Shown here piece by piece: positions 7,618 to 13,679 of a stretch of 20,342 nt of DNA. The notes under the pieces were generated by a model, which was not told where the DNA came from, made no database searches, and worked only from the letters and a program-made list of their open reading frames with translations. Each line of letters starts with the position of its first letter. Positions within the stretch are counted from its first letter, which is position 1. The translations under genes and the position numbers were made by a program. The DNA is taken from the NCBI GenBank assembly GCA_027066355.1, contig JAMONW010000193.1, forward strand, positions 1-20,342, read 5' to 3'. Source of the DNA: Campylobacteraceae bacterium (GTDB lineage Bacteria > Campylobacterota > Campylobacteria > Campylobacterales > Sulfurovaceae).

Positions 7618-8993
7618 CAATTACCACTGCAATTTAAAGATTCTGCGCATCCACCTGCAAAGTAGTTACCATCAAAGCTTACAAGTGAATATTTTGTATC
7701 ATTGCCCAAAGCCTTTGTTAAGCCATCTATACTTAAAAATCCAACACTATTTGCACCAATTTTTTGAGCAATTTGCTCTGGTGTTAAGCTATTTGAGATT
7801 AGTTCTTCTTTTGTTGGAGTATCTATTCCATAACGGCAAGGATACTTAATCTCAGGTGCTGCAATTCTCATATGCACCTCTTTTGCACCTGCTTCTTTTA
7901 ACATTTTTACAATTTGGCGTGAAGTGGTTCCACGCACCAAAGAGTCATCTACAATAGCAACTTTTTTACCATCTATTAAGTGTTTAATTGGAGATAGTTT
8001 TAATTTAACTTTTAAATCTCTAATTTGTTGAGTTGGTTCAATAAAGGTTCTGCCCACATAGTGATTTCTAACAATACCCATTGTAAACTCTGCACCAATT
8101 CCTTTTGCAAAGCCCATAGCAGCAGCAACTCCACTATCAGGAACGGGCAGAACAATATCTACATCAGCAGGTTGTTCAATTGCCAACTCTTCACCACAAA
8201 GAACTCTTTTTTTATAGACATTTTTGCCATTTATATTTGAGTCTGGCCTTGCAAAGTAGATATACTCAAATGCGCAAGGGTGTGGGTCTGGTTCAAAGAG
8301 TTGCTCTGAGCTAAATGTAGCACCATTTTCACAATTTTCAAAAATCAGCATCTCTCCAGGTTTAACATCTCTTACATATTTAGCACCAACTAAATCAAAT
8401 GCACAAGTTTCACTTGCTACAATATATCCACCATCTTCAAGTTGCCCAATACTAAGTGGTCTTATGCCAAATCTATCGCGTATAACAAACATCTTTTTAC
8501 GACTTTGTATAATTAAGCAATATGCACCCTCAATTTTATTAATTGCATCTTTTATTCTATCTACAAGTTTATCTTGAGTGCTTTTTGCAATTAGATGCAC
8601 AATATTTTCAGTATCCATATAGGTTTGAAAAATCGCACCATTTGCAATCAACTCTTCTCTAACTTCCATTTTGTTAGTTAAGTTACCATTATGAGCAATT
8701 GCAATTTCACCAAGTTTATATCTTGCAAAAACTGGTTGAGCATCTAAAACAGAATCTTTTCCAGCAGTTGAGTAGCGATTGTGTCCAATTGCACACCTCC
8801 CTGCTAAAGTTTTGAAGCTCTCTTCATTAAAAATATCTGTTACTAAACCTCTATCTTTAATTAGAGTTATCTCTTCTCCATTACTCGCACTTATTCCACT
8901 TGATTCTTGCCCTCTGTGTTGCATAGAAAAAAGTGCATAATATGCAACTTTAGATGCATTTTGGCTACCGTAAACACCAACTACTGCGCACAT
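7617..8993 (-). CDS. purF: Amidophosphoribosyltransferase
   Basis: First committed enzyme of purine synthesis: it moves glutamine amide nitrogen to PRPP to give phosphoribosylamine. It has 458 residues. The N-terminal Ntn-hydrolase glutaminase domain starts MCAVVGVYG, so Cys2 becomes the nucleophile once Met is removed and no long propeptide is needed. QHRGQESSG, HNRYSTAG and HNGNLTN are also present. The C-terminal phosphoribosyltransferase domain carries the PRPP loop VAIVDDSLVRGTTS (about 345-358). Cysteines at 240 and 386 match positions that ligate the Fe-S cluster in Bacillus PurF, but the usual CxxC near the C-terminus is replaced by SLVSF, and two cysteines occur later (Cys449, Cys455). 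The ribosome site is AGGAG. It follows dapB by 13 bp; purF-dapB adjacency is also what I recall in Campylobacter jejuni. Confidence 0.97.
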   Translation of the reverse strand: MCAVVGVYGSQNASKVAYYALFSMQHRGQESSGISASNGEEITLIKDRGLVTDIFNEESFKTLAGRCAIGHNRYSTAGKDSVLDAQPVFARYKLGEIAIAHNGNLTNKMEVREELIANGAIFQTYMDTENIVHLIAKSTQDKLVDRIKDAINKIEGAYCLIIQSRKKMFVIRDRFGIRPLSIGQLEDGGYIVASETCAFDLVGAKYVRDVKPGEMLIFENCENGATFSSEQLFEPDPHPCAFEYIYFARPDSNINGKNVYKKRVLCGEELAIEQPADVDIVLPVPDSGVAAAMGFAKGIGAEFTMGIVRNHYVGRTFIEPTQQIRDLKVKLKLSPIKHLIDGKKVAIVDDSLVRGTTSRQIVKMLKEAGAKEVHMRIAAPEIKYPCRYGIDTPTKEELISNSLTPEQIAQKIGANSVGFLSIDGLTKALGNDTKYSLVSFDGNYFAGGCAESLNCSGN

Positions 8994-9006
8994 TTAATAA
9001 AGCTCC

Positions 9007-9774
9007 TTAAATTCCAATAGCATCATTTATGCTATATAGACCATTTTTTTGATTAACTAACCATTTAGCACCTCTTAGCGCACCTTTAGAGAATGTTTGA
9101 CGACTTGTTGCAGTATGTCCTAACTCAATATATTCACCATCATTATAAAACCCAACTGTGTGGCGTCCTACAATATCGCCACCTCTTAGAGCCATAACTG
9201 CAATTTCATCTTTGCTTCTTGCTCCTATTTGTCCATCACGCCCACTTACACGAACTTTGTCTAAATCAAGCCCTCTACCTTCAGCAGCAAACTCTGCTAA
9301 AGTTAGTGCAGTTCCACTTGGAGCATCAACTTTGTGTCGATGGTGCATCTCTACAATTTCAATATCAAAATCTTTTAATTTACTTGAAACATCTCTTACA
9401 AGCTGCTTTAAAAGAGCAATTCCAACAGACATATTGCTAGAGTATAGAACTGGAGCAACTTTTGCTGCTTCTGCTAATAGATTTTGTTGATGTGGTGTAA
9501 AGCCTGTTGTTGCTACAACAATTGGTTTTGGGTTTTTTAAAACTGCTTCACATAGTGCTTGTGTTGCAACTGGTGCAGAAAAATCAACTACAACATCACA
9601 ATTTTCTAAAAGCTTATCCATATCATTTGTTACTAGTGTAGTTTCTGGAATTGGAGTTTTTAACTCATCAAAAACATGAACAGCACTTAACTCTAGTTGG
9701 CTATCTGCTAATGTGTCTTGAATTAAATGGCTTCCCATTCTGCCTGTGCTTCCTACAATTGCTACTTTAATCAT
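9007..9774 (-). CDS. dapB: 4-hydroxy-tetrahydrodipicolinate reductase
   Basis: Reduces hydroxy-tetrahydrodipicolinate with NAD(P)H on the route to diaminopimelate (peptidoglycan cross-links) and lysine; cytoplasmic. From the chosen start it has 255 residues. The Rossmann motif is VAIVGSTGRMG (4-14). The catalytic and substrate motif is MHHRHKVDAPSGTA (143-156), with His144/His145 and Lys148. The start at 9774 (MIKVAIVG) is preferred over an ATG 18 bp upstream. It has AGGAG at a 7-base spacing, and the longer version would read through that ribosome site (residues FRRI). With this start it overlaps the trxB stop by 8 bp (ATGATTAA), a coupled junction. Identity is very secure. Confidence 0.96.
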   Translation of the reverse strand: MIKVAIVGSTGRMGSHLIQDTLADSQLELSAVHVFDELKTPIPETTLVTNDMDKLLENCDVVVDFSAPVATQALCEAVLKNPKPIVVATTGFTPHQQNLLAEAAKVAPVLYSSNMSVGIALLKQLVRDVSSKLKDFDIEIVEMHHRHKVDAPSGTALTLAEFAAEGRGLDLDKVRVSGRDGQIGARSKDEIAVMALRGGDIVGRHTVGFYNDGEYIELGHTATSRQTFSKGALRGAKWLVNQKNGLYSINDAIGI

Positions 9775-10714
9775 TAAAATTCTCCTGAACATAATTTAGC
9801 GCACCCATACCAGCAATTGCTCCATCACTAGCTGCGCAGACTACTTGTTTTGCTGCATTTATACGCATATCACCTGCAGCATATAAACCTTTAGTAGATG
9901 TATTCATATTCAAATCTACAATAACTTCACCATACTCATTTACATCACAAAGGTAGCTTCCATCATCTTGTTTTAAAACTTTGTTATTTACATTATTCCC
10001 AACAAAAACAAAAATTCCTGGAACTTTTAAATCTAAGCTAGAGCCATCTTTTTTAGAAACCTTAACACCCTCTACACCCATTGCTGAGCCATATACTTCA
10101 TCAACTGTGGCATTTAAAATTAATTCAATTTTACTATTTTTTAAAACTCTCTGCACTGTTGGGGGAGCAGCGCGAAACTCTTCTCTTCTATGAATTACAT
10201 AAACTTTTGAGCAGATATTTGCTAAATATAGAGCCTCTTCTAAAGCAGTATCACCACCACCAAGCACAGCTACCTCTTTATCTTTATAGAAAAAGCCATC
10301 ACAAGTTGCGCAAGTGCTTACACCTTTTCCAAAAAACTCATCTTCACCTTTAAAACCTGCTCTTTTTGGCGTTGAACCAGTGCATACTACTACACTTTTT
10401 GCTTCATACTCTTTATCAAAGGTTTTTATTTTAAATATATTGCCACTTTTGGTAACATTTTTAACCTCTGCCATCTCATGTTTTAGCCCAAAGTGCATAC
10501 ACTGTTTTGGCCAAGGCTCCATTAACTCCATTCCTGTTAAATGAGGTTCTTCTCTAAATACTCCTGGATAGTTTTCTATTTCACTACTTTGAGTAATTTG
10601 TCCACCAGGAAGCCCCATCTCAAACATAACTACTTCTTTTAAGCCACCACGTGTTGCATAAAGACCGGCAGTTAAACCAGCTGGACCCCCGCCTATAATT
10701 GCTAAATCTAACAT
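9767..10714 (-). CDS. trxB: Thioredoxin-disulfide reductase
   Basis: Flavoenzyme that passes electrons from NADPH to thioredoxin in the cytoplasm. It has 315 residues, the usual length of the low-molecular-weight class. The FAD site is IIGGGPAGLTAGLYA (6-20), the redox pair is CATC (Cys135, Cys138), the NADPH fold is GGGDTA (152-157) with the NADPH-selecting HRREEFRA (175-182), and the C-terminal FAD motif is GLYAAGDM. The start codon has an AAGGT ribosome site. It is separated from trxA by 97 bp containing a palindrome, and is coupled downstream to dapB. Identity is very secure. Confidence 0.97.
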   Translation of the reverse strand: MLDLAIIGGGPAGLTAGLYATRGGLKEVVMFEMGLPGGQITQSSEIENYPGVFREEPHLTGMELMEPWPKQCMHFGLKHEMAEVKNVTKSGNIFKIKTFDKEYEAKSVVVCTGSTPKRAGFKGEDEFFGKGVSTCATCDGFFYKDKEVAVLGGGDTALEEALYLANICSKVYVIHRREEFRAAPPTVQRVLKNSKIELILNATVDEVYGSAMGVEGVKVSKKDGSSLDLKVPGIFVFVGNNVNNKVLKQDDGSYLCDVNEYGEVIVDLNMNTSTKGLYAAGDMRINAAKQVVCAASDGAIAGMGALNYVQENFND

Positions 10715-10777
10715 TTTATTACCTTGATTGTGTAGTTTATAAATATTTCATACGAAGTATTAACAAATTACACTTAA

Positions 10778-10797
10778 ATTCCCGCATTTGCGGGAAT
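10778..10797 (-). repeat. 20-bp GC-rich palindrome between trxA and trxB, dRS3-like
   Basis: ATTCCCGCA and TGCGGGAAT flank a 2-base centre in otherwise very AT-rich DNA. The whole fits the pattern ATTCCC-N8-GGGAAT, the form I remember for the Neisseria dRS3 repeat. Similar CCCGC...GCGGG palindromes are scattered in many proteobacterial genomes. It follows the trxA stop by 14 bp and could attenuate transcription into trxB or stabilise the trxA mRNA end. On the plus strand it is followed by a T-rich run, so it could also end antisense transcripts. Confidence 0.6.
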
Positions 10798-10811
10798 GAG
10801 TTTTTATTTAA

Positions 10812-11132
10812 TTACCCTAAAAGTGCATCTAGTTTTTCAGCAAATACTGCTTTACCAGCAGCTCCTACCATTTGATCTACTAACTCACCATTTTTAAAGA
10901 ATAAAATTGTAGGAATAGATCTAATTCCATACTCACCAGCAATACTTGGTTGTTCATCTGTATTTACTTTACAAATTTTTGCTTTACCATCATAATCTTC
11001 TGCTAACTCTTCAATTACTGGAGCAATCATTCTACAAGGTCCACACCAAGGCGCCCAAAAATCAACCAATGCAACACCTTCAGCAATTGTCTCTTTGAAG
11101 TTATCTGCTGTTAACTCGATATACTTACCCAT
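10812..11132 (-). CDS. trxA: Thioredoxin
   Basis: Small general disulfide reductase of the cytoplasm, reduced by the trxB product encoded next to it. It has 106 residues, the normal length, with the classic active site WAPWCGPC (Cys30, Cys33) and cis-Pro loop SIPT (Pro74). The start has an AAGGA ribosome site 8 bases upstream. It is the first gene of the minus-strand run, with its own TATAAT box at 11169-11164. The palindrome after its stop may let it be expressed more strongly than trxB and the genes beyond. Identity is very secure. Confidence 0.97.
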   Translation of the reverse strand: MGKYIELTADNFKETIAEGVALVDFWAPWCGPCRMIAPVIEELAEDYDGKAKICKVNTDEQPSIAGEYGIRSIPTILFFKNGELVDQMVGAAGKAVFAEKLDALLG

Positions 11133-11163
11133 TTAAAATCCTTTTTATTGTTTTATAAAAGTG

Positions 11164-11193
11164 ATTATACCCTTATTTGGTAAAAATACCAAA
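11164..11193 (-). promoter_or_regulatory. trxA promoter with inverted repeat over the -35 region
   Basis: On the minus strand, GGGTATAAT gives a perfect -10 box (11169-11164) about 32 bases before the trxA start. Just upstream lies an inverted repeat with 7-bp arms TTTGGTA (11176-11182) and TACCAAA (11187-11193) and a 4-base centre, placed about where a -35 box would lie. It is a candidate operator for redox control of the thioredoxin operon; the regulator is unknown. Confidence 0.5.
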
Positions 11194-11307
11194 AAGCATA
11201 AAAACTTTTTTACATTCGAGAATATAACAATCTTTTTTTAAATTCTACCTTATAGTAAAAATAAATTATAATATATATTAAAATAAACTATTTAATGCGT
11301 AAAAATG

Positions 11308-12045
11308 TTAAAGCTCTATCTCTTTAAATTTTGAGCTTCTACTCCCTTTAATTGCATTAACACTTTTGCCTTTAACAGTGTAAACAAAAGATATTTTATC
11401 CTCTTTGCTACTATTTGCGTTGGCTCTATGTAGTGTTTGGCAATGAAATAGAACTACATCCCCTTTTTCTAAATTAAAAGATACTTTAGAGTCAATAAAT
11501 TTTTTATTTATCTCATTATCTATAAAAAAACTTTTTTCATCAAAACTCTCTTTGCTAAACTCTATCTTGTGGCTTTTTGGAATAAATTCTAAAACTCCAT
11601 TTTCTTGATTTTCGCTATCAAGAGCCAACCAGATGCTTACTAAATTATCACTATCATAGTGCCAATAACGAATATCTCTGTGCCACTCTGTTGCAGTTGA
11701 GCTTTGAGCAAGTTTTGTCATAATAGAGTTGTGGTGAGCAGTGATTAAAATAGGCTCCTCTTTTAATACTTGCTTTAAAATAGGTTTTATCTCTTTGTTT
11801 CTCATCCAATTTTTAAACAAAATATCTCTATCATAAACTTGGCGAAGGCGTCTAACGCTTTTTTTGTAAATTTCATTATCTATACCAATATACTCATAAT
11901 CTGTCTCTATTGGCTCTATTTTATACTTTAAATGCACCTTTGCAACATCTTTTATAGCATCACAACTTTTAGCATCTAAAAAGTTGCGAATTAATAAAAA
12001 TCCATTTGTTTCAAACTCTTCTAATTGCTCTTTTGATAACTCCAT
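11308..12045 (-). CDS. Phytanoyl-CoA dioxygenase (PhyH) family protein
   Basis: A 245-residue member of the non-haem iron, 2-oxoglutarate-dependent oxygenase superfamily; members hydroxylate diverse small molecules, and the substrate here is unknown. The opening LSKEQLEEFETNGFLLIRNFL is typical. The iron-binding triad is His122 and Asp124 in EWHRDIRYWH plus His206 in LFHCQTLHRANANSS. The Arg that normally binds the 2-oxoglutarate carboxylate about 11 residues after the distal His appears to be Lys217 (SSKEDKISF), which is unusual. The start has an AAGGGA ribosome site and a TATAAT box further upstream. It lies on the same strand as yraN and trxA but, with the repeat array, separates genes that I recall as neighbours in Campylobacter, so it may be an insertion. 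The family is clear; the role is not. Confidence 0.82.
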   Translation of the reverse strand: MELSKEQLEEFETNGFLLIRNFLDAKSCDAIKDVAKVHLKYKIEPIETDYEYIGIDNEIYKKSVRRLRQVYDRDILFKNWMRNKEIKPILKQVLKEEPILITAHHNSIMTKLAQSSTATEWHRDIRYWHYDSDNLVSIWLALDSENQENGVLEFIPKSHKIEFSKESFDEKSFFIDNEINKKFIDSKVSFNLEKGDVVLFHCQTLHRANANSSKEDKISFVYTVKGKSVNAIKGSRSSKFKEIEL

Positions 12046-12078
12046 TTTAATCCCTTGCTACCTTTAATATTTAATTTT

Positions 12079-12084
12079 ATTATA
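12079..12084 (-). promoter_or_regulatory. -10 box upstream of the PhyH-family gene
   Basis: Minus-strand TATAAT, in the context TTTTGATTATAAT, lies 33 bases before the start codon at 12045. No -35 hexamer is evident, which is normal for this group of bacteria. Confidence 0.5.
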
Positions 12085-12160
12085 ATCAAAATAAGTTAAA
12101 GATTAATTATAAAATTTGTAATAAATATAGTAAGCAATTTAAAAGTTTGATTTCTCTTTA

Positions 12161-12245
12161 AAGTTTAAGTATTTGGCGCGAACAAGTTCACGCTTCCAAT
12201 CTTTGGAAACCAGAACTTGTTCTGGTCGAGGGCTTGATATGCAGT
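12161..12245 (+). repeat. Three-hairpin repeat, copy A
   Basis: First of five copies of an approximately 85-bp unit. The leader AAGTTTAAGTATTTG is followed by three hairpins that touch with no bases between them. H1 is 12176-12193 (GCGCGAAC, AA, GTTCACGC; one C-A mismatch that is a U-G wobble on the other strand). H2 is 12194-12208 (TTCCAA, TCT, TTGGAA). H3 is 12209-12226 (ACCAGAAC, TT, GTTCTGGT). It is non-coding, in the gap between the PhyH gene and yraN, and is clearly richer in G and C than its flanks. Confidence 0.9.
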
Positions 12246-12330
12246 GAAGTTTAAATCTTTAGCGCGAACAAGTTCACGCTTCCAATCCTTGGAAACCGGA
12301 ACTTGTTCTGGTAGAAAATTTGAATTTTTA
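12246..12330 (+). repeat. Three-hairpin repeat, copy B
   Basis: Second copy, 86 bp after copy A and in the same orientation. H1 is 12262-12279, H2 12280-12294 (TTCCAA, TCC, TTGGAA), H3 12295-12312 (ACCGGAAC, TT, GTTCTGGT, with one G-T wobble). Its trailing part (AGAAAATTTGAA...) runs into the yraN stop codon at 12328-12330, so the array is flush with the 3' end of that gene. Confidence 0.9.
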
Positions 12331-12663
12331 GAGCGTTATATTTTCAATTAATTTTATCTCATTGCCTTTAATGGTTAGGGCATCTATACACCATCTATAT
12401 TTTAGCTTTTTTTGTTTTAGATAGTAGTGTGCGCTTTTAATTATTCGTCCAAGTTTTTTGGGTGTAATATTATAAATTGGTTCAAAGTTTTTAGATGAGC
12501 TTTTAACTTCTATAAAGTGTAAAGTATTGTTTTTAAGGGCAATAATATCAATTTCGCCAAGTTTACTTGCATAAAAGTTTCTATCTACAATTTTAAATCC
12601 CCTCTCTTGTAAAAAATCAATAGCTCTATCTTCATTAAATTTTCCAAAACTTCTACTGCTCAA
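12328..12663 (-). CDS. yraN: YraN family (UPF0102) endonuclease-like protein
   Basis: Small protein of the UPF0102 family with a restriction-endonuclease-like fold; its physiological role is not settled. Motifs typical of the fold are present: GKFNEDRAIDFLQERGFKI, then RNFYASKLGEIDIIA and HFIEVKSS (the E...D...ExK nuclease signature). I chose a TTG start at 12663 (111 residues, beginning SSRSFGKFNED). It has GGGAG at a 6-base spacing, and the protein then starts where family members normally do. An ATG at 12699 would add 12 residues deep inside the upstream gene. It overlaps the LUD-domain gene by 11 bp. In Campylobacter jejuni the homologue (Cj0148c, from memory) sits next to trxA-trxB. Here the repeats and the PhyH gene lie between. 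Confidence 0.88.
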   Translation of the reverse strand: MSSRSFGKFNEDRAIDFLQERGFKIVDRNFYASKLGEIDIIALKNNTLHFIEVKSSSKNFEPIYNITPKKLGRIIKSAHYYLKQKKLKYRWCIDALTIKGNEIKLIENITL

Positions 12664-13093
12664 AATATACTCCCAAACGCTTTGCCCCATGCGCTCCAAT
12701 TACAAGAGATTGCTCAATATCAGCAGTTTTTGATGGACCACTCATAAATAGTGCAAAGTTATTGATTTTAAGCCTTTTGTATGCTTGATGCATTGTATCT
12801 ACAATGCTATTTGGGTTTAAGATAATTGCAATACTTTTATAATAGGTATATTTTTTTCTATCAAGCTCCTCTTTTAGCAATATTGCACCATTTTCAGCCA
12901 CACCAAATACTCCTTCAAGCACTACATCAAAGCCTTCAATACTATAAATAATCTCACCACCTGCATTTTGCAAATTTTTAATAAACTCTGCTTTTTTATC
13001 TTTAAATTTAGTTGTTTTTACATTAAACTCTTTTAATTCAACTTTGTTATTAATATTTTTTTTAATATTTGAAAGAATTTTATTTTTGCTCAT
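12653..13093 (-). CDS. Minimal LUD-domain protein (LutC/YkgG family)
   Basis: From the ATG at 13093 this is a 146-residue protein with the LUD domain of LutC, a component of LutABC lactate-utilisation complexes; the biochemical function of stand-alone members is unknown. The opening MSKNKILSNIKKN matches the family start. Core motifs are VFGVAENGAI (62-71) and SGPSKTADIEQSLVIGAHG (118-136). It is shorter than typical LutC (about 200-plus residues). An ATG 30 bp upstream (13123) is in frame, but it lies inside a probable -10 element (TGCTAAAAT), so the downstream start is preferred. No lutA or lutB is next to it. It is coupled to yraN by overlap, so a lactate role is doubtful; a glcD homologue lies about 2 kb away. 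Confidence 0.8.
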   Translation of the reverse strand: MSKNKILSNIKKNINNKVELKEFNVKTTKFKDKKAEFIKNLQNAGGEIIYSIEGFDVVLEGVFGVAENGAILLKEELDRKKYTYYKSIAIILNPNSIVDTMHQAYKRLKINNFALFMSGPSKTADIEQSLVIGAHGAKRLGVYFEQ

Positions 13094-13113
13094 AGTTTTA
13101 ACTTTTTTAAATA

Positions 13114-13119
13114 ATTTTA
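13114..13119 (-). promoter_or_regulatory. Probable -10 of the LUD-yraN transcript
   Basis: The minus strand reads TGCTAAAAT, an extended -10 form, about 20 bases before the preferred start at 13093. No other promoter-like motif was seen in the short divergent gap. Weak evidence. Confidence 0.35.
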
Positions 13120-13163
13120 GCATAAATGTAATGTAAGTAGCAAATAATATTTTTAATTTTCTA

Positions 13164-13169
13164 TATAAT
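13164..13169 (+). promoter_or_regulatory. -10 box of the coiled-coil operon
   Basis: A perfect TATAAT ends 21 bases before the ATG at 13191, so the leader would be only about 15 bases, just enough for the AAAGGAG ribosome site. The gene cluster therefore has its own promoter, divergent from LUD-yraN. Confidence 0.55.
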
Positions 13170-13190
13170 AATTTGAAAAAAGGAGATATT

Positions 13191-13424
13191 ATGTTTAGTT
13201 TTATGAAAAAAATAACAGAGTGGGCTTTAGAAAAAGAGGAAGAGGTTGCAAAAAAGTGTGCTTTAAAACCTGAAGATGTAGAGGCGCAAATTAAAAAAAC
13301 TCAAGAGAAAAAAGAGGAGCTTCAAAAGCAGTGCAAAGAGAATATTGAAGAGTTAGAAAAACTTCTTGGCAGACTTGAAAAAATAAAAGAGTATGCAAAT
13401 AGTTGTAATATAAAAAAGGATTAA
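13191..13424 (+). CDS. Small coiled-coil protein with three cysteines, paralogue 1 (unknown function)
   Basis: I do not recognise this 77-residue protein. It is highly charged, almost wholly helical and probably a coiled coil or helical hairpin: MFSFMKKITEWALEKEEE, a turn near LKPEDV, then a long Lys/Glu helix. Cysteines are at 23, 48 and 72, spaced 25 and 24 residues apart. No signal peptide or membrane helix is present, so it should be cytoplasmic. The start is ATG 13191 with AAAGGAG 5 bases upstream; a TTG at 13173 in frame would be upstream of the ribosome site and is rejected. The next gene, 3 bp downstream, encodes a paralogue that aligns without gaps over 66 residues (about 30 identical). 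It has a promoter of its own. Confidence 0.82.
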   Translation: MFSFMKKITEWALEKEEEVAKKCALKPEDVEAQIKKTQEKKEELQKQCKENIEELEKLLGRLEKIKEYANSCNIKKD

Positions 13425-13427
13425 ATC

Positions 13428-13679
13428 GTGCTAAATAAATATTTGGCTAAGATTGAAGAGTGGCTCTTAAAAAAAGAGAAAGAGATGGCAAAAAATTGCC
13501 AAATTTCTGTAGATGATGTAGATAGAGAAATTGGAAAACTTCTTTTAAAGATAAAAGAGCTAAAAGAGCAGTGCAATGAGCAAAAAGCAGAGTTTGAATA
13601 TCTGCTAGATAAATTACATTGGATAAAAGCAGAGGCGATAAAATGTCAGGAAGAGTTGGACAAAGAGATAAAAAAGTAA
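13428..13679 (+). CDS. Small coiled-coil protein with three cysteines, paralogue 2 (unknown function)
   Basis: An 83-residue tandem duplicate of the preceding gene. KIEEWLLKKEKEMAKNC, then a turn at ISVDDV, and a long amphipathic helix with Cys24, Cys49 and Cys73 at exactly the same spacing as paralogue 1. Shared residues include K-I-x-E-W-x-L-x-K-E, DV, ELxxQC, LLxxL and IK; about 45 percent identity over the aligned 66 positions. The C-terminus is extended by charged residues (EELDKEIKK). It starts with GTG, preceded by AAGGA, 3 bp after the upstream stop, so the pair is co-translated or at least co-transcribed. Pairing of the two as a hetero-oligomer, and thiol- or metal-linked function, are inferences only. 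Confidence 0.82.
   Translation: MLNKYLAKIEEWLLKKEKEMAKNCQISVDDVDREIGKLLLKIKELKEQCNEQKAEFEYLLDKLHWIKAEAIKCQEELDKEIKK

Noticed and set aside
9775..9792. Longer DapB beginning 6 codons upstream
   Set aside because: Those codons contain the AGGAG ribosome site of the downstream ATG, and DapB proteins normally begin right before the Rossmann motif.
9158..10544. Several plus-strand reading frames opposite dapB and trxB
   Set aside because: They lie wholly inside secure conserved genes on the other strand and have no ribosome sites or recognisable motifs.
10750..10762. loxP-like ATACGAAGTAT sequence upstream of trxB
   Set aside because: Only a short partial resemblance to one loxP arm; there is no second arm at the right distance.
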